NCBI GenBank assembly: GCA_037139195.1
Contig: JBAXGW010000114.1
Location: 1-8,654 of the forward strand
Origin: JBAXGW01 sp037139195
Lineage (GTDB): Bacteria > Bacteroidota > Bacteroidia > Bacteroidales > JAHJDW01
Direction: 5' to 3'
Length of the DNA: 8,654 nt
Positions 1 to 6,488 of this stretch are shown in pieces. Within the stretch, counting starts at the first letter, position 1. The number at the start of each line of letters is the position of its first letter. The notes below the pieces were generated by a model. The model saw only the letters and a program-made list of their open reading frames with translations, had not been told where the DNA came from and made no database searches. Position numbers and translations under genes: made by a program.

Positions 1-76
1 GATAGTAAAATCGAAATAATATTAGATGAGTAAAGGGGATACCCAGTTTATTTAATACTGATTTTTTCATTTTCAT
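1..76 (-). CDS. Possible 5' end of an unidentified leftward gene, cut by window edge
   Basis: Reading leftward from an ATG at 76-74 there are 25 open codons to the window edge. They begin M-K-M-K-K-S and continue with a hydrophobic/aromatic run (L-I-L-F-R-F-Y-Y). A second in-frame ATG lies at 70-68. A weak promoter-like pair lies upstream on the same strand: TTTG (plus-strand 116-119), 22 nt, then TATATTTA (plus-strand 86-93), only 9 nt before the ATG. The fragment is too short to assign a family. The opposite strand is also open for ten codons at 1-33 (ending D-S-K-I-E-I-I-L-D-E, then TAA), so the edge could instead be the tail of a rightward gene. I prefer the leftward reading slightly because it starts at an ATG and stays open longer. 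Confidence 0.3.
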   Translation of the reverse strand, partial: MKMKKSVLNKLGIPFTHLILFRFYY

Positions 77-110
77 TTCTTTATATAAATATACAATAAT
101 TTAAGGGAGC

Positions 111-370
111 GTCGGCAAAAAAAACAGCTCTTTTGTAAACTTTGGTTGTGTGTCGGCTTGTGTGGTTTGCAAATGTGCTGTTTTGTGCGTTGGCATTTTT
201 CATTTTTCTTCTTTGTCTTTATGCAGCAAAAATTCCTTTATCATTCTGCCTCTGTGTCGTTTTTTACAATGAACGCTAACTCGTTGCTTGCTGCAACTCG
301 TCACATAATTTATTGGTTATCATTAATTTACTAGCCGACAAAAATACTTACAAGCGTTTATAATCGGCTA
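111..370. other. Gene-free T/G-rich stretch with repeated GTCGGC motifs
   Basis: No convincing coding region is visible between 77 and 483. Within it, 111-370 differs in composition from the rest: the plus strand is rich in T and G, with long T tracts around 196-270. GTCGGC occurs at 111-116 and 152-157, and its inverse GCCGAC at 334-339. TTGTGTG is repeated at 146-152 and 158-164, forming two imperfect 12-13 nt units. AACTCGT is repeated at 278-284 and 295-301, with GTTGC (283-287) facing GCAAC (293-297) across a 5-nt loop. This patterning suggests an extragenic repeat or a decayed small mobile element rather than simple spacer. That is inference; I cannot name a family. Confidence 0.4.
332..370. 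repeat. Inverted repeat TAGCCGA / TCGGCTA
   Basis: A perfect 7-bp inverted repeat (332-338 and 364-370) encloses a 25-nt AT-rich loop. It lies about 115 nt past the stop codon of the leftward peptidase-barrel gene. It could act as a weak transcription end point for that gene, but the long loop and the absence of an adjacent T-run on the minus strand argue against a classical intrinsic terminator. The left arm overlaps the GCCGAC motif shared with the preceding T/G-rich stretch, so it may simply be that element's boundary. Confidence 0.35.
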
Positions 371-426
371 CTTATTTCCACAAACCTAATTAATAATTTC
401 TATATTACCTAAAGAATTATAGTTAA

Positions 427-442
427 ATTATCAATTGATAAT
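427..442. repeat. Perfect 16-bp palindrome
   Basis: ATTATCAATTGATAAT reads the same on both strands, centred between 434 and 435, and sits 41 nt beyond the stop codon of the leftward gene. It is entirely AT-rich apart from one C and one G, so it is a poor RNA terminator stem but a plausible site for a dimeric DNA-binding protein. In sequence this AT-rich a chance palindrome is possible, and no nearby gene start is clearly controlled by it. Confidence 0.35.
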
Positions 443-483
443 GGACAGGTGAATTAAGCTGGCTATATTTCTGTGCTACTTAA

Positions 484-3400
484 TTACCTTATATAAACCC
501 CAATTCTTAAAACTGGTTTTACTGTTTTTCCGTTTTCGTAAGTTGCTGCTACATCTATGCGGAAAACTTTGGCTATATTTCCTAATCCTGCATATACTTC
601 CGAATACGATTTATTTCCAGTATAGAGCGTGTTAAATCCTACAATTTCGTGTAATTTCAATGTGCGTACTAATGGGAATTTACCCAGTAACCATCCTTTG
701 AAATTATGCATTGCATGAAGCTGCATGAAATTTTTATTTGTGCTAAACTTGTAATAATCTAATGTTTCAAATTGCAAATTTCTGCTTCTTGCACTATTAA
801 AGTTAAATCCACTTTCGCCTCCTCGTAAAAACAATATACCATTGCCTTCGAAATGGTAATACTCTGGAAATGGCAATTTGCTCTGATACATGAAAAAGCC
901 ACAGTTAAAATCAATTTTAAAATCGCCAAATAGTTTCAAATCAAAATCTTTTCCGGTTCCCAACTCTAGTAAATCCGAACTAAAACTTCTATTCAATCCT
1001 ATTATTTTCTGATACGAAAGATAAATGGGCGGATAGGGCGAAGCATGAATAATCTTCATATTAGGCAAATTCTCGTATTGCTGTTTATGCTGATACATAA
1101 AGCCTATCTTGGTTCTTATTCTTTGGTATTGTGCAAATCCTGTATTTGAAATAAAATCATTTAATGGCAATTGCTCAGCATAAAGCTTGTTTTTATTTAA
1201 AAAACTAAATTGGGTATTATTTTCAGCCATTTTTTTCTGAGCCCACGTCATATCTACCGTGCCATATAAACCATTTATTAATTCTTTGGAATAAGATCCA
1301 CCAACAGATTCCTGCCTTAATAGTCGGGCATAATTTATTTTTGTAAATGGCGATAGGTAAGTTTCGAAAATACTAGGTACCGGATTGCTTTCATTATATT
1401 GTGATACCGATTTTTGAATTCTAAAACTATAATTCGCCGAATTTTTTCGGTTCGAAAAATTATAAAACGATAATCCTCCATTCCACACTTTATCCGAAAT
1501 TCCATAGTTTATGTTGCCCGAAAATGATTTACCTGTCCAGTCTGTTCGGTCATAATCGAAATAACTAAACCTTAAATTGGGGTTTAAACCCTGAACAGGA
1601 TTAAACTGCATCATTCCTAAAACCGAATTTAATGAATAAGATTTGTTTTGCGTACCGCGCCTTTTAGAATAGCTAAATCCCGATAAAAGTATTTTTGAAA
1701 TCGAGGTTTTATTATATTTTCGCATCACAGAATCGATATATGCAGGCGATTCATGCACTTTTCTTATGCTATCGGCTTTGTAATAGTATTTGCTCTCTTC
1801 GTCGGTAAGCAAAGCGCCTCTGTTTTCTGTCCAATAAATTGAATCTTTTTTATTTGCATTATCTTGAATTTTGAAAAGTTCGTTTGTAAAAAATTTCTTC
1901 GGATACTTTTCATTTATCTTGTACGATGAAAAACTTCCTACCGACAAATCGGTAGCCGAAAAGCCAAATATTTGAATATAACTTTTTAAAACCACCTTCA
2001 AAGGCATTCTTATGGTATTGTCAACCATCACATACTCTTGCGACATCCATAAAGTATCTACAAATTCTATTTGTGCATCTTGAGTTAAAAATAATTCTAC
2101 ACTATGAATGTCCCAAGTGCTATCCACAATATTTACATATCCTTGAAAAAGCGGATCGCCTTTGCGTTTGGGCATTACCTTAATTTTATTTACCGTTCTG
2201 TTGTTTTCTTTAAAAGTCCCAACTTTTTTATAATCGTAGCTTAACAATGCAGTGGAAGCAATTGGCGATAAAAATGGTCGTGCCGAATAATAGGTTAATT
2301 CTATATAGTTATCATAAAAATCAAACATTACATCAGAGGCTCTATTCCAGCTAAATCCGTTTTGAGTCCCAGATTGCTTAGAGGCCAGCATTTCTTCTTT
2401 GCATTTATCGGGTTTTTTGAAATAAAATTTTGCTACTGATTCGGAAAGCGACATAAGTCCAATATCATTAGAATCGGGCAATTCGGCTTTACTTAAAAAT
2501 TTAGGTAGCTTTTTTGGTATTTTATTAAGGCGTGTTGTGTTTTTAATATAAATTTCATTTTGGTATGATTCCAGTAATTTTTCACGACCTTTTTTTGCTT
2601 TTATAGCACTCTTTATTATAGCATAAGCAGGGTCTTTGGCTTTTGATGAAATTACTACTTCATTAAGCAATAAGTTACTCGATTTCATTTTAACTTCAAT
2701 CAAACCCGAAAATTTATCGGGGTCAATGGAAATAGTTTTCTTTTCAAATCCCATTGAGCTAAATTCTAGCTTCAAAGCTTGTCCGGTTTTAATATCTAAC
2801 GAAAATGTTCCTTCGTCGTTAGTAACAGTTCCATTAGTGGTTCCAACTACCATAACATTGCAAAACATGAATGGCGAACCGTTTTCATCATACACTCTTC
2901 CATTTACCCTTGCATAGTCTTCTTTTATATTTAACGATTTAAGTATAAATGCCATGCCGTAGGCTGCATCTTTTAAAATTTCGTATCTGCCCGATGCACC
3001 GCCATGTCCAGACTTCATATTTGTTTTAAAAATAATTTTATTGGTATCGGTTTTTGTTTCTCTTAAGCGTGCAACCCACTTTGCAGGTTCCCAATATGCC
3101 ACCTGACTGTCGTTAAAGCCCGAAGTAACCAACATTGGAGGATAATTTTGAGCTTTCACATTGTCGTAAGGCGAATAGGTTCGCATATATTCAAATTGTT
3201 CTTTTATATTTGGATTTCCCCATTCGTGATATTCAAAAGTTGTAAGTGGAATTTTTTCATCCAACATGGTATTCATAACATCAACAAAAGGCACATCTGC
3301 TACTACACAACCAAATATATCAGGACGGTCGTTGATAACCGCACCCATAAGCAAACCGCCTGCGCTTCCGCCCTGAATGGCAGTAAGTGCGGGTGTTGTC

Positions 3401-5022
3401 CATTTTATTTCTTGAAAATACAAAGCCACATCAATAAAATCGTTGAATGTATTTTTCTTTTTAAACATTTTTCCGTCATCATACCAGCGCCTACCCTTTG
3501 CCGAACTGCCTCTAATTTGTGCATCAACATAAATAAAGTCGCGATTTAGATAAGGCAGTCTTGCTTTCGAAAAATAAGGAGTTCCAGTACTTCCATAAGA
3601 GCCATAAGCCGTTAAATACATCGGATGTGGAATTGTGAGGTCTAATCCTTTTTTATACATTACTGAAACAGGGATTGATTCTCCGTCGCGTGCTTTTACA
3701 TAAATACGCTCAACAACATAATCGGCAGGGTTGTATTTAAATCTTAAGGTGTCCATATCAATTTTCACAAAACGGTTGCTATCTATCCAGTAATCGTAAG
3801 TTACCGAAGGACGCAAAAAAGTGCTATGGTAAAACCGAACTCTATTTTCTTCACTTTTATATGGATTTGCTACGCCATCGGATTTTAACTCATTATCAAT
3901 TTTTATGGTTTTAATAAATCTTCCGTCTTTATAATAAAGCTGAACAAAATTCTGAGCATCGGCAAGAAAGGTAACTAATAAATATTTTTGTGTAACAGTA
4001 ATTCCTTGAATCATTGTGTCGACTTTGGGTGCTATAAGCATTTTCCATTTGTCCGAACTCGAAATCTCATTCATTGTATATACCGCCAAATTATTGTTAT
4101 CTTTATTAGACAATATAAAATATTCGCCAGAAACTAAATTATAAATGCTTGCGGTATTTCCTTCTTTACGGTCGATAATTTTCTTCAAATCAACAGTTGG
4201 TATTTTTGCATCTAATACATACACTTCAGAAGTGTCGGCTTTGCTGCTAGTAATAAAAATATTATCGCCCGATTTTGCTCTGCCAATTTCAATTTGGTAT
4301 TCTTTAGCGTCTTCCTGAAAAACAAGCTTTTTTGTATTCAACGGTTCGCCTACTTTATAAAGAAATATTTGATTTACACGTTTAGTTAATGAATCGGAGA
4401 TGGAATAATAAATATGCTCATTATCCGAGCACCAGACCATTGACGTTGCTCTTGGAATATAAATTGAAAGCGTAGAATCGGGGCCTATTTTTTTAAAGAA
4501 AAGCATGTTGTCACGATTTCCGGTATTGTCTACACCGTAGCAAAGCCAATTGTGGTTTGGCGAAACAGAAACTAGCGTTGGAATGAAAAACATAAAATCT
4601 TTTACCAACGAATTAAAATCGAAAACTAATTCTTCTTTAGCCGATAAACTATCTTTTTTTCTTAAATATTTGGGGAAATTATCGCCTTTATCATAGCGAG
4701 TATAATAGAAATATTGGTCTAAAGGAGTAGGCAAATCGGTTTCCACCATATTCATTCTCGACTTCATTTCTTCGTATAGCATTAATCGGAGCAATTTGCT
4801 GCTTTCCATAATATTGTCGGCATACGCATTTTCGTTGTATAAATGATTTATAACCGCGTTGCTATCTTTTTTTCGCATCCAAGAATAGGGATCGGGCAAA
4901 TCTTGACCAAATTTTGTGTTTACCTTGTTTGTTTTAGTGGGTATAGGATAATCAACCTCTGATTGTGCAACTGTAATAAGCGAAAGCATCATTCCTAGAA
5001 ATACTATCAACAACTTTTTCAT
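484..5022 (-). CDS. Oligopeptidase B-like S9A peptidase fused to CarboxypepD_reg-like/DUF5686 outer-membrane barrel
   Basis: This 1512-residue protein has three parts. Residues 1-19 are a signal peptide (MKK, hydrophobic core, T-V-A before Q20). Residues ~25-700 are a full-length S9A prolyl-oligopeptidase protein: an N-terminal beta-propeller to ~435, then an alpha/beta hydrolase domain with nucleophile Ser553 in GGSAGG, Asp638 in GFNDSQV and His673 in SGHGG. The triad spacing (85 and 35) equals that of E. coli oligopeptidase B. Residues ~704-780 are a CarboxypepD_reg-like beta domain (V-N-G-R-V-Y-D-E-N-G). Residues ~785-1512 are DUF5686, recognisable from L-N-E-V-V-I-S, the SPIASTALL segment near 919 and the PKRKGDPLFQGYV segment near 951, ending in predicted barrel strands from ~1110. 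The last two domains normally form a separate protein with its own signal peptide; none occurs internally here. By family knowledge the product should be exported, with the peptidase in the periplasm and the barrel in the outer membrane. The gene appears monocistronic, and its start is fixed by the signal peptide. Confidence 0.9.
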   Translation of the reverse strand: MKKLLIVFLGMMLSLITVAQSEVDYPIPTKTNKVNTKFGQDLPDPYSWMRKKDSNAVINHLYNENAYADNIMESSKLLRLMLYEEMKSRMNMVETDLPTPLDQYFYYTRYDKGDNFPKYLRKKDSLSAKEELVFDFNSLVKDFMFFIPTLVSVSPNHNWLCYGVDNTGNRDNMLFFKKIGPDSTLSIYIPRATSMVWCSDNEHIYYSISDSLTKRVNQIFLYKVGEPLNTKKLVFQEDAKEYQIEIGRAKSGDNIFITSSKADTSEVYVLDAKIPTVDLKKIIDRKEGNTASIYNLVSGEYFILSNKDNNNLAVYTMNEISSSDKWKMLIAPKVDTMIQGITVTQKYLLVTFLADAQNFVQLYYKDGRFIKTIKIDNELKSDGVANPYKSEENRVRFYHSTFLRPSVTYDYWIDSNRFVKIDMDTLRFKYNPADYVVERIYVKARDGESIPVSVMYKKGLDLTIPHPMYLTAYGSYGSTGTPYFSKARLPYLNRDFIYVDAQIRGSSAKGRRWYDDGKMFKKKNTFNDFIDVALYFQEIKWTTPALTAIQGGSAGGLLMGAVINDRPDIFGCVVADVPFVDVMNTMLDEKIPLTTFEYHEWGNPNIKEQFEYMRTYSPYDNVKAQNYPPMLVTSGFNDSQVAYWEPAKWVARLRETKTDTNKIIFKTNMKSGHGGASGRYEILKDAAYGMAFILKSLNIKEDYARVNGRVYDENGSPFMFCNVMVVGTTNGTVTNDEGTFSLDIKTGQALKLEFSSMGFEKKTISIDPDKFSGLIEVKMKSSNLLLNEVVISSKAKDPAYAIIKSAIKAKKGREKLLESYQNEIYIKNTTRLNKIPKKLPKFLSKAELPDSNDIGLMSLSESVAKFYFKKPDKCKEEMLASKQSGTQNGFSWNRASDVMFDFYDNYIELTYYSARPFLSPIASTALLSYDYKKVGTFKENNRTVNKIKVMPKRKGDPLFQGYVNIVDSTWDIHSVELFLTQDAQIEFVDTLWMSQEYVMVDNTIRMPLKVVLKSYIQIFGFSATDLSVGSFSSYKINEKYPKKFFTNELFKIQDNANKKDSIYWTENRGALLTDEESKYYYKADSIRKVHESPAYIDSVMRKYNKTSISKILLSGFSYSKRRGTQNKSYSLNSVLGMMQFNPVQGLNPNLRFSYFDYDRTDWTGKSFSGNINYGISDKVWNGGLSFYNFSNRKNSANYSFRIQKSVSQYNESNPVPSIFETYLSPFTKINYARLLRQESVGGSYSKELINGLYGTVDMTWAQKKMAENNTQFSFLNKNKLYAEQLPLNDFISNTGFAQYQRIRTKIGFMYQHKQQYENLPNMKIIHASPYPPIYLSYQKIIGLNRSFSSDLLELGTGKDFDLKLFGDFKIDFNCGFFMYQSKLPFPEYYHFEGNGILFLRGGESGFNFNSARSRNLQFETLDYYKFSTNKNFMQLHAMHNFKGWLLGKFPLVRTLKLHEIVGFNTLYTGNKSYSEVYAGLGNIAKVFRIDVAATYENGKTVKPVLRIGVYIR

Positions 5023-5037
5023 TAGTAATCGAATTTA

Positions 5038-5054
5038 TTAATACTATGTATTAA
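5038..5054. promoter_or_regulatory. Palindrome 16 nt upstream of the peptidase-barrel start
   Basis: TTAATAC (5038-5044) and GTATTAA (5048-5054) are perfect 7-bp inverted arms around a 3-nt centre. The site ends 15 nt before the leftward ATG at 5022, where it would overlap the 5' leader. It could be an operator or a small leader hairpin. No full TAnnTTTG element is visible on this strand; the nearest is TATATTTT (plus-strand 5088-5095), without a matching -33 box, so the promoter remains unlocated. Function is inferred only from symmetry and position. Confidence 0.35.
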
Positions 5055-5123
5055 CGTGAAAAATTCAATTTGTTACATGCTAATATTAAAATATATTTTA
5101 ACAAGTATTAAAAAAATTCATTT

Positions 5124-5155
5124 TTCAGTGTTGGATTTCGCTTTAGCACACTGAA
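5124..5155. repeat. 8-bp inverted repeat in the divergent intergenic region
   Basis: TTCAGTGT (5124-5131) pairs perfectly with ACACTGAA (5148-5155) around a 16-nt loop. It lies about 100 nt upstream of the leftward gene and 134 nt upstream of the rightward ATG at 5289, in the 266-nt region between the divergent genes. Neither side has the T-run of an intrinsic terminator, and no gene ends here, so a regulatory-protein site or a structured transcript leader is more likely. It is the most GC-containing symmetric element in this spacer. Confidence 0.35.
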
Positions 5156-5229
5156 TAAATAACGGAGCTTATATTAGCTTTTTCTAAAGGTTTTCCACAT
5201 TAAAATATGAATAAGTAAAATGCTTTTTA

Positions 5230-5260
5230 GTTGCAGCTATTATTTTAGGCATTATTTTTG
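5230..5260 (+). promoter_or_regulatory. Bacteroidota-type promoter for the secreted protein/NlpC/EamA cluster
   Basis: GTTG (5230-5233), a 19-nt spacer, then TATTTTTG (5253-5260) match the known Bacteroidota primary sigma consensus (TTTG, about 19 nt, TAnnTTTG) with a perfect -7 element and three of four -33 bases. Transcription would begin around 5265-5268, about 20 nt before the ATG at 5289. This also argues against the longer reading frame that starts at 5220, because that start would lie upstream of the promoter. Confidence 0.6.
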
Positions 5261-5288
5261 TCTCATAAAAGGCAAAATCCCATTCGCT

Positions 5289-5957
5289 ATGAAAACTAAA
5301 ATAATAGTACTCGCAATTTTAATCTTGCCTTTAATGGTTAAAGCTCAAAAAAATTCATCAGAAATTATTAAAAATGATGCAACGCTAAGTCTCATAAATT
5401 CTGCGCTTCCCAAAGCTTGGGTTATGAGCATTGAAAATAATATTATGATAGTTGAGCGCCTAGATTCAGTAAAAATAGTAATGGGCAATAGATTTGATTC
5501 TCCATTATCAAAAATGCCTAAACCCGAGCGAGAAGGCTTAATTAAAAGTCAAGGTTATTCTGCAAAAAGCAGAATTATTTATCGTATTGATTCCTTATGG
5601 GATATTAATAAAATTATTGAGGCGAAAAGCAATAATGATGCAATATATGCAAAGTATAGAGAATTGCCCGAAAAGCATAAAATTGCCGATCTTAAAAAAA
5701 TGGGGGGAAGAAATTCAAAAGCAGTTTACCAGCCACGTAATGAGGCTGATATAAAAAACATTAAAGCGTATGAAGAAGAGAAAACTGCGCTTGAAAATAA
5801 ACTAATAAAGCTTCCTAATTTTTCAACTAAAAATTATAGTGTTTTTTTTATATCACACGAAGGCTTTGACGATGACAATCACTTTGTTTTCCCAGAGCAG
5901 GCTTCAATTGATTTATTCTCAATAGAAAATCTGTTCAGAGAACTATGTGGCAAATAA
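5289..5957 (+). CDS. Secreted protein of unknown function, 222 aa
   Basis: I do not recognise a named domain. Residues 1-19 form a signal peptide (MKTK, hydrophobic core I-I-V-L-A-I-L-I-L-P-L-M, then V-K-A before Q20), so the mature protein of ~203 residues is exported to the periplasm or beyond. There is no lipobox cysteine and no second membrane segment. The mature part is highly charged and mixed alpha/beta in appearance. It has a Lys/Glu-rich, probably helical stretch at ~150-172, an acidic D-D-D at 194-196 and a single Cys220 three residues from the end. The frame is open back to 5220, but the ATG at 5289 is preferred because it directly begins the signal peptide and lies about 20 nt after the expected transcription start. 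The next gene begins 10 nt after its stop, suggesting co-expression with an envelope lipoprotein. Confidence 0.8.
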   Translation: MKTKIIVLAILILPLMVKAQKNSSEIIKNDATLSLINSALPKAWVMSIENNIMIVERLDSVKIVMGNRFDSPLSKMPKPEREGLIKSQGYSAKSRIIYRIDSLWDINKIIEAKSNNDAIYAKYRELPEKHKIADLKKMGGRNSKAVYQPRNEADIKNIKAYEEEKTALENKLIKLPNFSTKNYSVFFISHEGFDDDNHFVFPEQASIDLFSIENLFRELCGK

Positions 5958-5967
5958 TGATATAATA

Positions 5968-6486
5968 ATGAGGAAACCGTTTATATTTTTAACCATTATC
6001 TGTGTTTTATACTCTTGTATAACATCTAATAATTCTGCTAAAGTAATAAAACCAGCTTCAAACAATAATTTTATTGCAAGCTATTCGGCAAAACTAGGAA
6101 TTCAATTAAATGGAAGCGAAAACAAATTACTAATAACAACCATTGCCGATTGGATGGGAACTCCTTACTTGTTTGGAGGCTGCACAAAAGAAGGAACCGA
6201 TTGCTCTTGCTTAGTAAAAACAATTTATAGCATTGTTTACAATAAAAACCTAGCACGCTCTGCCAACGACATGTTTTTAAACGATATCAATATTATTAAA
6301 AAAGAACAAATTCGTGAGGGTGATTTAGTATTCTTTAAAATCGACTCTTCAAAGCCTAGTCATGTTGGAATTTATATAAAAAATAATAAATTTGTGCATG
6401 CAACAACTTCAAAAGGGGTAATTATAAATAGTTTAGACGAAGCATATTATACAAAATGCTTTATTGATGCAGGACGGGTGAAATAA
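5968..6486 (+). CDS. NlpC/P60-family lipoprotein, probable cell-wall endopeptidase
   Basis: This 172-residue protein has a lipoprotein signal peptide ending L-Y-S-C17, followed by a short linker and a compact NlpC/P60 domain (~52-170). Family landmarks are visible: GTPYLFGG at 64-71, the nucleophile Cys79 in T-D-C-S, the R-E-G-D-L-V-F-F strand at 116-123, His132 in S-H-V-G-I-Y, and third polar residue His144 in F-V-H-A. Such enzymes usually cleave the D-Glu to diamino-acid bond in peptidoglycan stem peptides. Here it should act from a lipid anchor in the periplasm; the exact bond is inferred. One oddity is Cys81, where the family almost always has glycine (D-C-S-G). An upstream GTG at 5947 is in frame and would overlap the previous gene, but the ATG at 5968 starts the signal peptide cleanly. 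It lies 10 nt after its upstream neighbour and 2 nt before the transporter. Confidence 0.88.
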   Translation: MRKPFIFLTIICVLYSCITSNNSAKVIKPASNNNFIASYSAKLGIQLNGSENKLLITTIADWMGTPYLFGGCTKEGTDCSCLVKTIYSIVYNKNLARSANDMFLNDINIIKKEQIREGDLVFFKIDSSKPSHVGIYIKNNKFVHATTSKGVIINSLDEAYYTKCFIDAGRVK

Positions 6487-6488
6487 AT

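Noticed and set aside
1..33. Possible C-terminal tail of a rightward gene (ten codons then TAA)
   Set aside because: Too short to support; the opposite strand is open further and begins at ATG. Sequence left of the window would settle it.
146..334. 62-codon rightward reading frame starting with TTG
   Set aside because: No ATG start, no upstream promoter, Phe/Cys-rich translation produced by T-runs, and it coincides with the repeat-like T/G-rich stretch.
332..370. Classical intrinsic terminator for the fusion gene
   Set aside because: The stem is only 7 bp with a 25-nt loop and no following T-run on the minus strand; kept only as an inverted repeat.
2636..2917. 93-codon plus-strand frame
   Set aside because: Lies wholly antisense to the CarboxypepD_reg-like/DUF5686 coding region, whose protein motifs are clear; no independent signal.
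3148..3549. 133-codon plus-strand frame
   Set aside because: Antisense shadow of the peptidase catalytic domain, which includes GGSAGG at about 3355-3372.
5220..5288. N-terminal extension of the secreted protein from the ATG at 5220
   Set aside because: It would put 23 residues before a good signal peptide and lies upstream of the best promoter.
6071..6256. 61-codon minus-strand frame inside the NlpC/P60 gene
   Set aside because: Antisense to the conserved catalytic Cys region; no start context or recognisable protein.
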